Shown here piece after piece: positions 10,186 through 19,511 of a stretch of DNA of 64,000 bases (the first letter of the stretch is position 1; every line of letters starts with the position of its first letter). Location: assembly GCF_014268585.2 (NCBI RefSeq), contig NZ_CP077092.1, forward strand, positions 2,418,001 through 2,482,000, given 5' to 3'. The stretch is from Pseudomonas iranensis (GTDB lineage Bacteria; Pseudomonadota; Gammaproteobacteria; Pseudomonadales; Pseudomonadaceae). Made by a program: the position numbers and the translations under genes. The notes beneath the pieces are model-generated. The model made no database searches. It had not been told where the DNA came from and was given only the letters and a program-made list of their open reading frames with translations.

Positions 10186-11412
10186 ATGAAAGACCAAACC
10201 TACCAGCTTCTCGAAGTCGCCAACGGCAAACCCATCAAACTCTGGACCGAAGGTGTCCCGGTTGAAAACGAAGCCCGCGCGCAGTTGATGAACACGGCAA
10301 AAATGCCGTTCATCTTCAAGCATCTGGCGGTCATGCCCGATGTGCACTTGGGCAAGGGCTCGACAATTGGCAGCGTGATTCCAACGGTCGGCGCGATCAT
10401 TCCCGCAGCGGTGGGCGTCGACATCGGTTGCGGCATGATCGCTGCGCGTACGTCGCTGACGGCTGCAGATCTGCCAGACAACCTGCATGGATTGCGTACT
10501 GCAATCGAACAAGCGGTGCCGCACGGCCGCAGTTCGAATCGTTCGCGGCGAGACAAAGGCGCCTGGGACGAGGTTCCGCAGCAAGCCGATCAGGCCTGGG
10601 CGGGGTTGCAGCCGCGCTTCAAACTGATCACCGACAAGTATCCGAAACTGGCCAATACCAACAACCGGGCGCATTTGGGGACGCTCGGCAGTGGCAACCA
10701 CTTCGTCGAAGTGTGCCTGGATGAAGCCAACCGTGTCTGGTTCATGTTGCACAGCGGTTCGCGTGGCGTCGGCAACGCTATCGGCAACCTGTTCATCCAG
10801 ATGGCCCAAGCCGATATGCGTCAGCACATTGCCAACTTGCCGGACCGAGACCTGGCCTATTTCGAAGAGGGCAGTCAGCATTTTGATGATTACGTGGAGG
10901 CGGTTGGCTGGGCGCAGGATTTCGCCAGACAGAACCGTGAACTGATGATGCGTGCAGTGATTCAGGCCACGCGGCAGATCATCCGCAAGCCTTTCGAGGT
11001 CGCGCTCGAAGCGGTCAATTGCCATCACAACTACGTGCAGAAGGAACGGCATTACGGTGAAGACGTGCTGATTACCCGCAAAGGCGCCGTGTCTGCGAAG
11101 AAGGGCGAGCTGGGGATTATTCCGGGCTCGATGGGCGCCAAGAGCTTCATCGTTCGCGGTCTGGGCAATGAAGAGTCATTCAGTTCCTGCAGCCATGGCG
11201 CCGGGCGCACCATGAGCCGCACGAAGGCCAAGAATACCTTCACCGTCGCCGATCAGATTCGCGCAACCGCCCACGTGGAATGCCGCAAGGACGAAGCGGT
11301 GATTGACGAAATTCCGATGGCCTACAAGGACATCGACAAAGTCATGCACGCCCAGCGTGAGCTGGTGGAAGTGCTGCACACCCTGCGTCAGGTGGTGTGC
11401 GTCAAAGGATAA
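10186..11412 (+). CDS. rtcB: RNA-splicing ligase RtcB
   Basis: A GTP- and manganese-dependent ligase that joins RNA 2',3'-cyclic phosphate or 3'-phosphate ends to 5'-OH ends, repairing RNA cut by nucleases. The 408 residues match the Escherichia coli length. Metal- and GTP-binding motifs are intact: PDVHLGKGS (51-59), GVDIGCGM (77-84), HLGTLGSGNHF, and SCSHGAGR, which holds the histidine that is guanylylated. It is the first gene of the operon and is followed after 11 bp by a nucleotidyltransferase gene. Confidence 0.98.
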   Translation: MKDQTYQLLEVANGKPIKLWTEGVPVENEARAQLMNTAKMPFIFKHLAVMPDVHLGKGSTIGSVIPTVGAIIPAAVGVDIGCGMIAARTSLTAADLPDNLHGLRTAIEQAVPHGRSSNRSRRDKGAWDEVPQQADQAWAGLQPRFKLITDKYPKLANTNNRAHLGTLGSGNHFVEVCLDEANRVWFMLHSGSRGVGNAIGNLFIQMAQADMRQHIANLPDRDLAYFEEGSQHFDDYVEAVGWAQDFARQNRELMMRAVIQATRQIIRKPFEVALEAVNCHHNYVQKERHYGEDVLITRKGAVSAKKGELGIIPGSMGAKSFIVRGLGNEESFSSCSHGAGRTMSRTKAKNTFTVADQIRATAHVECRKDEAVIDEIPMAYKDIDKVMHAQRELVEVLHTLRQVVCVKG

Positions 11413-11423
11413 GGAAAGAGGTC

Positions 11424-12212
11424 ATGGAATTCGAAGAGCGTCACCCGCTGTGCGGCACGATGCGCACACGGGTGCTGGCCGAGCTGACGCGTTTGGAGCG
11501 CGAGCGCAATGTCACTGTTTTATATGCGTGTGAATCCGGTAGTCGGGCCTGGGGCTTCGCCTCCACCGACAGCGATTACGACGTGCGGTTTGTGTACGTG
11601 GAAAAACCTGAGTGGTTCGTCCAGGTCGATACGCCTCGTGATGTAATCGAGCGACCGCTGGACGATGAGCTCGACGTCAGCGGATGGGAATTGCGCAAGA
11701 CCCTCGGTCTGTTGCGCAAATCCAATCCGACGTTGCTCGAGTGGCTCGATTCGCCGCTGGTCTATCGCAGCGAGAGCGCTCAGGTGGCGCAGTTGCGCGA
11801 ACTGGCCGAAGCGTTCTATAGCCCGCCAGCGGCACGTAACCACTATCTGTCGATGGCGAAGAAGAACTTTCGTGGTTACCTGCAAGGCGAAACTGTTCGC
11901 TTCAAAAAGTATTTCTATGTGCTACGGCCCTTGCTCGCGGTGCGCTGGATCGATCAGGGGCGAGGCCGACCACCGATGGTCTTCGCCGACCTGCTGAGCA
12001 CAGTCGATGATCGCGCGCTGCTCAGCGAAGTCGACGAGCTGCTGGCGCTCAAGCGCAATGCCGACGAGAGCGCTTACGGGCCGCGTCGTCCGGCGCTGCA
12101 CCGGTTCATCGCGGCTGAGCTTGAGCGCGAAACGCCAACATTACCCAGAACTCAGGCAGACTCGCGGCGGCTGGATCGCTACCTCAGGGACGCCGTCGGG
12201 CTGTACGCGTAA
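11424..12212 (+). CDS. RlaP-like nucleotidyltransferase of the RNA repair operon
   Basis: A 262-residue DNA-polymerase-beta-fold nucleotidyltransferase of the PF10127 type. The active-site pattern GS (39-40) followed by DSDYDVRF gives the two catalytic aspartates D51 and D53. The start at 11424 has AAGGAAAGAGG upstream. It lies between rtcB (11 bp upstream) and rtcA (9 bp downstream), so it must be co-expressed with the end-healing enzymes. Members of this family are recurrent in bacterial RNA-repair contexts; a role in adding nucleotides to damaged RNA 3' ends before cyclisation or ligation is a reasonable inference, not proven. Confidence 0.85.
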   Translation: MEFEERHPLCGTMRTRVLAELTRLERERNVTVLYACESGSRAWGFASTDSDYDVRFVYVEKPEWFVQVDTPRDVIERPLDDELDVSGWELRKTLGLLRKSNPTLLEWLDSPLVYRSESAQVAQLRELAEAFYSPPAARNHYLSMAKKNFRGYLQGETVRFKKYFYVLRPLLAVRWIDQGRGRPPMVFADLLSTVDDRALLSEVDELLALKRNADESAYGPRRPALHRFIAAELERETPTLPRTQADSRRLDRYLRDAVGLYA

Positions 12213-12221
12213 GGAATTGCA

Positions 12222-13250
12222 ATGAAAAAGGATGTAATTGAACTGGACGGCGCCATTGGTGGTGGCCAGGTGTTGCGCAGTGCGCTGAGCCTGTCGATGG
12301 TGACAGGCCGGGCGTTTCGTATTAAACAGATCCGCGCCAGACGCAGCCGTCCGGGATTGCTGCGTCAGCATCTGACAGCCGTGATGGCGGCGGCCGAGGT
12401 TTGTGGTGCAGAGATATCTGGTGCGCATCTGGGGTCGCAAGCCCTGAGCTTCGAACCGGGCGAGATTCGCGGAGGCAACTTCCAGTTCGCTATTGGCACG
12501 GCGGGCAGTTGCACGCTGGTGCTACAGACGCTGTTGCCAGCCTTGTTGCAGGCGCCGCAGGCCAGCCGAGTGACGATCTCCGGTGGCACCCACAATCCGC
12601 TGGCACCGCCGACGGATTTCCTCTCGCGCAGTTGGCTACCGCTGCTGCGGCGCATGGGCGGCAATGTCGAGCTGGAGTTGCTGCGTCATGGTTTCGTACC
12701 GGCTGGCGGTGGCGAGCTTGCCGTGACGGTGCAGCCGTCGCGCCTGACGCGACTGGATGTGTGTGAGCGCGGCGAGGCGATTTCACGGCAGGCTCTGGCG
12801 CTGACTGCCGGACTTGCGCCTACCGTCGCTCAGCGAGAACTCAGCCAAGTGGCCAAGCGGTTGAACTGGCCAGCGGAGGCGCTGCAAGCGGTGGCGCTTG
12901 ATCCGGCACGCGGTCCGGGAAATGTGCTGTTGTTGGAATATGCTTTTGAGCACCTCACTGAGGTGTTCAGCGCGTTTGGCCAAGTGTCATTACGCGCCGA
13001 AAAGGTCGCCGATGCCGCGATCAATCAGGCAGTCGATTGGTTGCGCAGTGATGCCGCAGTCGCTGAACATCTCGCCGATCAGTTGCTGTTGCCAATGGCG
13101 CTGGCGGGTGGCGGATCGTTCACCACGCCGCGAATGACTGACCATCTGCGCAGCAACATTGAAGTCATCCAGCTGTTTCTGCCCGTCCGTATCGATTGCC
13201 AGGAGGAGGGCAGTGATCGCTTGCGGATAGCAGTTTCACAAACTCATTAG
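12222..13250 (+). CDS. rtcA: RNA 3'-terminal phosphate cyclase
   Basis: A 342-residue enzyme that converts an RNA 3'-phosphate to a 2',3'-cyclic phosphate through an adenylylated histidine, making substrates for RtcB-type ligation. The N-terminal GAIGGGQVLRSALSLS and PGLLRQHLTAV are typical of the family. The C-terminal MTDHLRSNIEVIQLFLP contains the nucleophilic histidine. AAGGAATTGCA lies before the ATG. It is the last recognisable gene of the rtc operon. Confidence 0.97.
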   Translation: MKKDVIELDGAIGGGQVLRSALSLSMVTGRAFRIKQIRARRSRPGLLRQHLTAVMAAAEVCGAEISGAHLGSQALSFEPGEIRGGNFQFAIGTAGSCTLVLQTLLPALLQAPQASRVTISGGTHNPLAPPTDFLSRSWLPLLRRMGGNVELELLRHGFVPAGGGELAVTVQPSRLTRLDVCERGEAISRQALALTAGLAPTVAQRELSQVAKRLNWPAEALQAVALDPARGPGNVLLLEYAFEHLTEVFSAFGQVSLRAEKVADAAINQAVDWLRSDAAVAEHLADQLLLPMALAGGGSFTTPRMTDHLRSNIEVIQLFLPVRIDCQEEGSDRLRIAVSQTH

Positions 13251-13423
13251 TAGCGACCTGCGATCCCGAAGGCAGTCGCAAAACTTCACTGAGAGCGCCA
13301 CTAGCCTTCAGCCATTAGCACATCCGACCTAATTGCCCCTGTTCCGGCTCGACCTTAAAGTCCTGTCGCTTGGCAGCTGACTGTCAAATTTTTCCGGTAC
13401 AAAATCAAAAAGGTCGATCTGCA

Positions 13424-13711
13424 ATGAACTCATCAAGGACTATTCCGGTTCTCGCTTTATTCGCAACAATGGCGCTCGCAGTTACTGGATGCCAGACCGT
13501 AAAGCCGGGGGAGAGTGATCTCAAGAATCGCGCACAGACCACCATCGGCAAACCCGTGATCAAGGTTTCCAACATCCGCAGCGACTTCAATACAACGTTC
13601 TACACCGCTCAAACCGAGAATGGCGCATATACCTGCGAACTACCGAGCGGTCCGATGGTAGCTCTGGGTTCCATGGGCATGGGACTTGGCGCTCAGTGCA
13701 CCAAACAATGA
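13424..13711 (+). CDS. Small putative lipoprotein
   Basis: A 95-residue protein with a signal peptide ending in the lipobox VTGC, so it should be lipidated on the cysteine at about residue 23 and kept in the envelope. The mature part is about 73 residues with two cysteines (ENGAYTCELPSG and GAQCTKQ) that could form a disulfide. The start is placed at 13424; an in-frame upstream extension would put the signal peptide internally. A bidirectional terminator follows. Function unknown. Confidence 0.75.
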   Translation: MNSSRTIPVLALFATMALAVTGCQTVKPGESDLKNRAQTTIGKPVIKVSNIRSDFNTTFYTAQTENGAYTCELPSGPMVALGSMGMGLGAQCTKQ

Positions 13712-13732
13712 CGAACCAGTCTCTTCGCCGCT

Positions 13733-13772
13733 AAAAAAAAGGCCAATGTCGATGACATTGGCCTCTTCTCTT
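13733..13772. terminator. Bidirectional terminator
   Basis: GGCCAATGTC (13741-13750) pairs with GACATTGGCC (13754-13763) around a GAT loop. A run of eight A residues lies on the left and a T/C-rich stretch on the right. It can end both the lipoprotein gene on the plus strand and the small membrane protein gene on the minus strand. Confidence 0.85.
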
Positions 13773-13792
13773 TAACGAATACTCGGCGCAGA

Positions 13793-14008
13793 TCAGTTGG
13801 TTTTCGAGTTCAACTTGCGCAGTTCTTCATAGGTCGCCGATTGCACGAACCAGAAGCCGGAGACGATGCACCAGCCCAGGGTGCCGCCTACGAACATACC
13901 GAGACCCGAGAGAAAGCTCTGGCTCATCATGAAGAGGGAAACGATCAGGATGACCGCCAGTGCGATGTAGAGAACGATGTTGTTGACGCCGATGACGAAA
14001 TCTTTCAT
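13793..14008 (-). CDS. Small two-helix membrane protein
   Basis: A 71-residue protein starting MKDFVIGVNN with two hydrophobic segments (about 8-29 and 36-56) and a polar C terminus EELRKLNSKTN. The ATG at 14008 is preferred over the one at 14014 because AAGGA lies at a proper distance only from the former. Such size and topology are typical of small inner-membrane proteins of unknown function. Confidence 0.65.
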   Translation of the reverse strand: MKDFVIGVNNIVLYIALAVILIVSLFMMSQSFLSGLGMFVGGTLGWCIVSGFWFVQSATYEELRKLNSKTN

Positions 14009-14135
14009 TTGCATTCCTTGGATGTATTTTCCTCTGGCCGCCCTCTATGGCGGCCAGTGCGCGCATCATATTGATATCACCCGGTGTTGCGCTAGTTTCG
14101 GTGTCGGATTTTCGTTACTAAAAGCGAATCCACCA

Positions 14136-14411
14136 TTACTGAGCGGGTTTTTTATTCAGGTCTTTGGAATCGCTCGACGTCGCCGCATCCTTCTCTGTCT
14201 CATGCGGCTCTGATCCCGCGTTGGCGCCTGAGGACTCTTCGCCTTTCTTGTTCGCCTTCTCGTCATGGTCGCGAGAGCTTTCTGCATGATTGACGCCGGG
14301 CAAGGCCGTGGCAGGGGTTGCTGCGCCCGCCGTGGATTCGGCTGCCGAAGCGTGAATCGGGCCGATCAGGCACAGGCTGAAAAACGACAGGGCGAAAATT
14401 TTTTTGTTCAT
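14136..14411 (-). CDS. Secreted low-complexity protein
   Basis: A 91-residue product with a clear signal peptide (MNKKIFALSFFSLCLIG, probable cleavage after HASA) and a mature part made almost entirely of Ala, Ser, Glu, Lys, Asp and Gly. It is probably disordered in the periplasm. The start at 14411 is chosen because it gives a standard signal peptide; the frame stays open upstream without one. No family recognised. Confidence 0.55.
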   Translation of the reverse strand: MNKKIFALSFFSLCLIGPIHASAAESTAGAATPATALPGVNHAESSRDHDEKANKKGEESSGANAGSEPHETEKDAATSSDSKDLNKKPAQ

Positions 14412-14597
14412 CACTTGGGCCTTCTGCGCGGTGAGATGTACAGCGTTGGATAGGCCTGTCTGGCAAAGGTGCGCGGTACTGGACGAGCGGCGAATTTCAC
14501 CCTGATGAGAAAAATCCTGAGAGCAGGCAAATTGCTGGCCCCCAGAGACATTTCGCCCCGGCAAAATCGCCTTTTTTCAAAAGGTTAGGTTGGCTAT

Positions 14598-14927
14598 ATG
14601 CGGACGATTGTCATCACCGTTGCGACGCTTTCCCTGGCTTTGATCGCCTCGGGAGTGCAGGCAAAAGAGTTAAGCAAGGGCCATCGCTTTGCCTGCACCT
14701 GGGGCTCGGACATTGCTGCCGGTGCGCAGCAATCCAAGCTGTCCGGAGTCTCGCTGTATGGCGCGCGCAAGCAATTGCAGGTTCGCCGGTTCCAGCAGCC
14801 CTGGATGCGCATGACCGCGATGGGGATTACCGAGCAGACCTACAACAGCAGCTCGAAGCTTAAACCGGCAGCGGTCAAGCAGACTTATTACGAACAATGC
14901 GTACGGCACGAATTGGCCCGGCGTTGA
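14598..14927 (+). CDS. Putative periplasmic protein
   Basis: A 109-residue protein with an N-terminal signal peptide (cleavage probably after GVQA, near residue 22). The mature protein has two cysteines (FACTWG and YEQCVRH) that could bridge in the periplasm. It is transcribed divergently from the secreted low-complexity protein gene at 14136-14411. I do not recognise the family. Confidence 0.65.
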   Translation: MRTIVITVATLSLALIASGVQAKELSKGHRFACTWGSDIAAGAQQSKLSGVSLYGARKQLQVRRFQQPWMRMTAMGITEQTYNSSSKLKPAAVKQTYYEQCVRHELARR

Positions 14928-14956
14928 GGCAGGTTGACCAAGGCTGACCGGACAAC

Positions 14957-15901
14957 TCAGGAGTCTCGAGAGCCCTTGGCGACTGCCGGCCCGGCCACCC
15001 GCGGCAACGGTTTGCTCTGCATCAACGCATCCAGTGCCTTGCGATACCCCTGACCGCCAAGCGCCATGCTGTTGTTGTGCGTTGCTCCGGGCACCAGCAA
15101 CAGGCGCTTGGGCTGCTCAGCGGCATTGAACAGCTGCTCGCTGAAGCGCGGCGGCACGAAGGCATCAGCCAGGCCATGCACCACCAAAAGCGGCATATGA
15201 ATATCGGCGATCTTGTCGATGGAATCGAATTTCTGCGACAGCAACCAGCGCACCGGGAGCGAGGTGTTGGCCACGGCGGCAGCTACGTCGGCGAGAGAAG
15301 TGAAGGTCGATTCAATGACCAGACCGCGAACCGGCAGAGGTGTGTGGTTGCGCGCCGCGTTCTGTCCCAGTTCGGCCGCCAGATCAATTGCCACCGCGCC
15401 ACCGAGAGAGTGGCCGTAGATCAGGCGCTTGTTCGGGTCCGGTTGCAGCAGTTGGAAGCGCTCCCAGGCCACGCGGGCATCTTCATAAACGCTGCTTTCG
15501 GATGGTAGATCACCCTTGCTTAGGCCGAACCCTCGATAATCGATGGCCAGCACTGAATAACCCGCCGCTCGCAGTTGTTCGATGCGAAACAGTTGCCCGG
15601 TGAGGTTCCAGCGCACACCATGCAAGTAAAGGATTGCCGGGGCATTGGCACGTTCCGCCGGCCACCACCAGGCATGGATGTTCTGCCCCGCCTTGAAACT
15701 CTTCGGTTGCAGATCGAGTTCCTGAACGCTGCCGGGCAGTCCGCGATACCAGCCGGCAGTGCCCGGCTCAATGCGAAAAAGCAGTTTGCGCTCGGTGTGT
15801 TCCAGCACCGCACAACTCGTCGGCACGCCAATGATCAGCGCGGCCATCATGGCGAATGCCAAGCGGCGGCGTCGCAGACGAGTCAGCAAGGACAGGAACA
15901 T
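14957..15901 (-). CDS. Alpha/beta hydrolase, membrane anchored
   Basis: A 314-residue serine hydrolase. An N-terminal hydrophobic segment ends near SCAVLE, suggesting a membrane anchor or lipoprotein-like signal. The oxyanion motif LYLHGVRWN, the nucleophile elbow GHSLGG, an acid in VVHGLADAFVPP and a histidine in PGATHNN complete the triad. It resembles the ABHD13/YfhR-type hydrolases. The ATG at 15901 has GGTGA upstream; an in-frame GTG at 15916 is an alternative. Substrate unknown. Confidence 0.8.
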   Translation of the reverse strand: MFLSLLTRLRRRRLAFAMMAALIIGVPTSCAVLEHTERKLLFRIEPGTAGWYRGLPGSVQELDLQPKSFKAGQNIHAWWWPAERANAPAILYLHGVRWNLTGQLFRIEQLRAAGYSVLAIDYRGFGLSKGDLPSESSVYEDARVAWERFQLLQPDPNKRLIYGHSLGGAVAIDLAAELGQNAARNHTPLPVRGLVIESTFTSLADVAAAVANTSLPVRWLLSQKFDSIDKIADIHMPLLVVHGLADAFVPPRFSEQLFNAAEQPKRLLLVPGATHNNSMALGGQGYRKALDALMQSKPLPRVAGPAVAKGSRDS

Positions 15902-16014
15902 TAATCGTTTCACCACGGCGCAGACAAAGAACGCTTTTTACCAGATGCCTCGGTCTGCGCGTGATTATTTTCGACCACCGTGCATGTGCAACGATTACAA
16001 GATGCTGCAATCAC

Positions 16015-17013
16015 TCACGCCACTTGCAGGACGATCTTGCCGATATGATCGCCGCCCTCCATGCGGGCATGGGCCTGAGCCGCGTCAGCCAGCGGGTAAA
16101 CCTTGTCGATGATCGGCAGACAGCGCCCGGCACTAAGCGCAGGCCAAACGTGTTCTCGCAGTTGATCGGCGATGGCGGCTTTCTCCGCAGCGGTACGCGC
16201 GCGCAGCAACGAACCGGTGACCACCGCGCGTTTGCCGAGGATCGCCAGCAGATCGATGTCGTTGGCGCGGGCGCCGCCGAGGAAACCGAGCATCACCAGT
16301 CGGCCGTCCATCGCCAGTGCGCTGATGTTGCCGTTCAGATACGAGCCACCCATGATGTCGAGAATCACGTTCACGCCTTGATCTGCGGTCTTCTCGGCAA
16401 TGACCTTGGCGAAGTCCTCTTCTCGATAGTTGATCGGTTGCCCGCCAAGTTTGCTGATTGCGGCGCATTTTTCAGGACTGCCGGCGGTGGCGAACGCCTC
16501 AATACCGAATTCACGGCAGAGCATCAGCGCGGTGGTGCCGATGCCGCTTGTGCCACCGTGAATCAGTACGCGCTGGCCTGCCTTGGCGGCGCCGAGGCCG
16601 AACAGGTTGGCCCAGACGGTGAAAAAGGTTTCCGGAATCGCAGCGGCCTGGACCCAATCGACTCCATCCGGCACAGGCAAAGTCTGGCCGGCTGGTACCG
16701 CGCAATACTCGGCGTATCCGCCGCCATTGGTCAGTGCGCACACACGATCGCCCACAGCGAACCGCGTAACTCCGGGACCCAGTGCAACCACTTCGCCAGC
16801 CACTTCCAGGCCGGGAATCGGGTCCATCCCGGGTTTCATCGGATATTTTCCGGCGCGCTGCAAGGCATCCGGACGATTGATGCCGGCAGCGTGAACGCGG
16901 ATAAGCACTTGGCCTTCGGCAACGGTTGGCAGCGGCACGCGCCTGGCTTGCAATACTTCAGGGCCGCCGGGTTCGGTGATTTCAATACGGGTCATTTCGT
17001 TGGACAGTGACAT
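16015..17013 (-). CDS. NAD(P)H quinone oxidoreductase, PIG3 family
   Basis: A 332-residue zinc-free medium-chain dehydrogenase/reductase. The N-terminal GroES-like domain contains PGLEVAGEVVALGPGV. The nucleotide-binding domain has the family signature ETFFTVWANLFGLG and the Rossmann loop IHGGTSGIGTTA. Such enzymes reduce quinones and related electrophiles with NADPH. AGGAATCGACA precedes the ATG. It lies 61 bp after an MFS transporter gene on the same strand, so the two may be co-transcribed. Confidence 0.93.
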   Translation of the reverse strand: MSLSNEMTRIEITEPGGPEVLQARRVPLPTVAEGQVLIRVHAAGINRPDALQRAGKYPMKPGMDPIPGLEVAGEVVALGPGVTRFAVGDRVCALTNGGGYAEYCAVPAGQTLPVPDGVDWVQAAAIPETFFTVWANLFGLGAAKAGQRVLIHGGTSGIGTTALMLCREFGIEAFATAGSPEKCAAISKLGGQPINYREEDFAKVIAEKTADQGVNVILDIMGGSYLNGNISALAMDGRLVMLGFLGGARANDIDLLAILGKRAVVTGSLLRARTAAEKAAIADQLREHVWPALSAGRCLPIIDKVYPLADAAQAHARMEGGDHIGKIVLQVA

Positions 17014-17074
17014 TGTCGATTCCTGTGAGAAAGGTCGTGTAGATGGGAACGCTGGCAGCCCGCAATGATTCCCT

Positions 17075-18274
17075 TCAGTTCGCCGCGCAACGGGGTTCAG
17101 TTGTAGAGGGCAGCCAGCGCATGGCTTGCTCCAGCAGTAGAGCGACGACGATCGCGCCAGCAGCGATCACAAACAGCAGCGTGTGCTGGCCGCCCGAGGC
17201 ATTGAACAATGCCGAATAGGCAAACCCGGCCAGCGCCTGAAAGGTTGCGAATGACACAGTGGCACGGCTCCAGGCGATCTGCTGACGGTGATGCGACGGC
17301 ACCAGTTCATGCACCCGGGCCAGGGCCAGCGGCACGATGCCCGGCGGGAACGAGCCGAGAATCACCGCCAGTAAAGCCAGCGCCAGAAATGAATGGGAGA
17401 CGGCCAGCAAACCGAGGGCGATGGCTTGCACTACCAACACCAGTCGAATACCAGTGCGGGCGCCGAGCTGGTCGACCAGGAAGCCGTAAGTCACCGGCCC
17501 GACAATCGCCCCCAGGCCATAAATGACCCAGACCATTGCGCCGATATGCGCCCCGGCACCCAATCCGCGCGCTACGTAATCCACCAGAAACACCATGGCA
17601 GGCACCAGCCCGGCGGCCATGAACGCGTATTGAGCGAATAACAGGTAAACGCCCGACGGTGTTGGCTCATCAGCCGACGTTGCGTGCGCAGCCACGGCAT
17701 GCGTGGTATCCGCAGGCCAGCCGAACCAGCTCACCGCGGTCAGCAACAACGCCAGCGCGCCCAGTCCCAGCCATGTTGCCTGCAAGCCAAGAGCCAGCAG
17801 TGGCGGCACGATGGTGCCGGAGCCGGCAATCCCCAGGCCGATGCCAAGGAAGATTGCGCCACTGGCCAAGCCTCTGCGAGCAGCCGGAACGTGAGGCAGC
17901 ACGGTTGCCGCCACCAGCACCATGATCGCGCCACCAGCAATCCCGGAGAGCAAACGCCAGCCGAAGAACCAGCTCACCGACAGCGGATAAGCACAGGCAA
18001 AAAATGCCGCCGTGACTGCCAGCATCATCAGGCGCAAGGCGTTGCGGTTGCCTGTTCGGTGAGCCATGGGCCGACCGAGCAGGGCGCCGATCAAGTAGCC
18101 GACCAGATTGGCCGCGCCGAGGTAGACGACATCATTGGCCGAAAACCACTGCGCCTGAATCAGCGAAGGGATCAATGGCGTGTAAGCGAAACGCGCCAGA
18201 CCAATGCTGACCAGACTGGCGCAAAGTCCGGCGAAGATCGGCAGCCAGATGCCGGTAGAGTTTGCAGTACGCAT
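17075..18274 (-). CDS. YbfB/YjiJ-family MFS transporter
   Basis: A 399-residue membrane protein with about twelve hydrophobic segments. The N-terminal LARFAYTPLIPSLI and GYLIGALLGRP are typical of YbfB/YjiJ proteins, a major-facilitator subgroup of unknown substrate. It is divergent from a LysR regulator with a symmetrical site between them, which makes regulation by that LysR likely. Confidence 0.88.
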   Translation of the reverse strand: MRTANSTGIWLPIFAGLCASLVSIGLARFAYTPLIPSLIQAQWFSANDVVYLGAANLVGYLIGALLGRPMAHRTGNRNALRLMMLAVTAAFFACAYPLSVSWFFGWRLLSGIAGGAIMVLVAATVLPHVPAARRGLASGAIFLGIGLGIAGSGTIVPPLLALGLQATWLGLGALALLLTAVSWFGWPADTTHAVAAHATSADEPTPSGVYLLFAQYAFMAAGLVPAMVFLVDYVARGLGAGAHIGAMVWVIYGLGAIVGPVTYGFLVDQLGARTGIRLVLVVQAIALGLLAVSHSFLALALLAVILGSFPPGIVPLALARVHELVPSHHRQQIAWSRATVSFATFQALAGFAYSALFNASGGQHTLLFVIAAGAIVVALLLEQAMRWLPSTTEPRCAAN

Positions 18275-18320
18275 GATCGCGATCTCACGAGAGGTGTATG
18301 GCGCTCAGCTTATCGGCTAT

Positions 18321-18344
18321 CGTTGCTGCGTATATGCAGCGATT
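18321..18344. promoter_or_regulatory. Candidate LysR binding site between MFS and LysR genes
   Basis: TTGCTGC and GCAGCGA flank GTATAT (arms GCTGC 18325-18329 and GCAGC 18336-18340), a dyad containing the T-N11-A pattern of LysR boxes. It sits in the 111-bp divergent region, 42 bp before the LysR start. Confidence 0.45.
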
Positions 18345-18385
18345 AAGCGGCACGATGATGCAAAAATGCTTCAAAGAGGATCAGT

Positions 18386-19261
18386 ATGAATTGGGATGAT
18401 GCGCGAGTGTTTCTGGCGGTCTGTCGCGAGTCGACATTGCGCGGGGCTGCGCGTGTACTCGGCGTCGATCAGGCCACGGTCGGACGGCGCATTACTGCGC
18501 TGGAGAAGGCATTGAGCGCGACGCTGTTCCTGCGTACCTCCGACGGTTATGCGCTGACCGCCGTTGGTGAAGCGGCGCGTAAAAGTGTGGAAAAAATGGA
18601 GCATTCGGCGCTGGAACTGGAGCGACACATCCACGGGCTGGATGACCGTCTGACCGGTAACGTACGGGTCAGCACCACCGACTCGATGGCCATTGACTTC
18701 ATCATTCCAGCGATGGCGCGCCTGCATGATCAACATCCAGATGTGCAGATCCAGCTGGATGCGTCGACGCAAATCCTCAGTCTGGCCAAGCGCGAGGCCG
18801 ATATCGCGGTGCGCAATACCCGGCCGGATAACCCTGATCTGATCGCTCGTCGGATCGCCCGTTGGCCTGTAGGACTATTCGCTGCGCAGGCCTATGTCGA
18901 GCGCCATGGCGAACCGCAGCCCGGCAACGCTTTCGAGGGCCATGATCTGGTGGTGTATCAGCCGTACCTGCAGAGCAAAAAAGACCTCACGCTGGTCTCC
19001 GAACCGTTAAGCCGGGGGCGCATCGTCGCCACGCTCAGCTCCAGCCTTCTGGTGCGCCGCTCGATTGCCGCTGGCCTCGGGGTAGGCGAGATACCTGTTT
19101 ACATGGGCGAACGCGATGGTCTCGTCAGACTCTGGCCGGAGCGGACCCGGCCGCTGCCGTATGAAGTCTGGCTGGTCACCCACGCCGACCTGCGTCACAC
19201 CGCGCGGGTACGGGCGGTCATCGAGCAGATCGTTGAGGCTTTTGCGCTGGAAAACCAATAA
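18386..19261 (+). CDS. LysR-family transcriptional regulator
   Basis: A 291-residue regulator with an N-terminal winged helix-turn-helix (residues 1-60: VFLAVCRESTLRGAARVLGV, then RRITALEKAL) and a periplasmic-binding-protein-like effector domain. The helix-turn-helix is slightly unusual in having the sequence DQATVGRRI. AGAGGATCAGT precedes the ATG. It probably controls the divergent MFS-quinone oxidoreductase pair and itself. Confidence 0.92.
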   Translation: MNWDDARVFLAVCRESTLRGAARVLGVDQATVGRRITALEKALSATLFLRTSDGYALTAVGEAARKSVEKMEHSALELERHIHGLDDRLTGNVRVSTTDSMAIDFIIPAMARLHDQHPDVQIQLDASTQILSLAKREADIAVRNTRPDNPDLIARRIARWPVGLFAAQAYVERHGEPQPGNAFEGHDLVVYQPYLQSKKDLTLVSEPLSRGRIVATLSSSLLVRRSIAAGLGVGEIPVYMGERDGLVRLWPERTRPLPYEVWLVTHADLRHTARVRAVIEQIVEAFALENQ

Positions 19262-19511
19262 GAGGTTCAGGGTTTTGCCAAGGCTACAACGTCTGACGAA
19301 ACGGCCTACGTCCGAGGCAGAATGGGCCGGCTTGTTGTAGGCAGTGATGAGTTCTATTGTGACTGCAGCTCGATGCGAACCTCAGTTACGCATCGAAACG
19401 AAGAGCCAGGGAAGGCCTCGGTAGCCAGAAAAAGGTGTCGGATTGAAAATCAGGGAAGTGAATCAATATGCAGGCACGGACAGATCGGACGCAGGTCGGG
19501 ACAGACAAATC

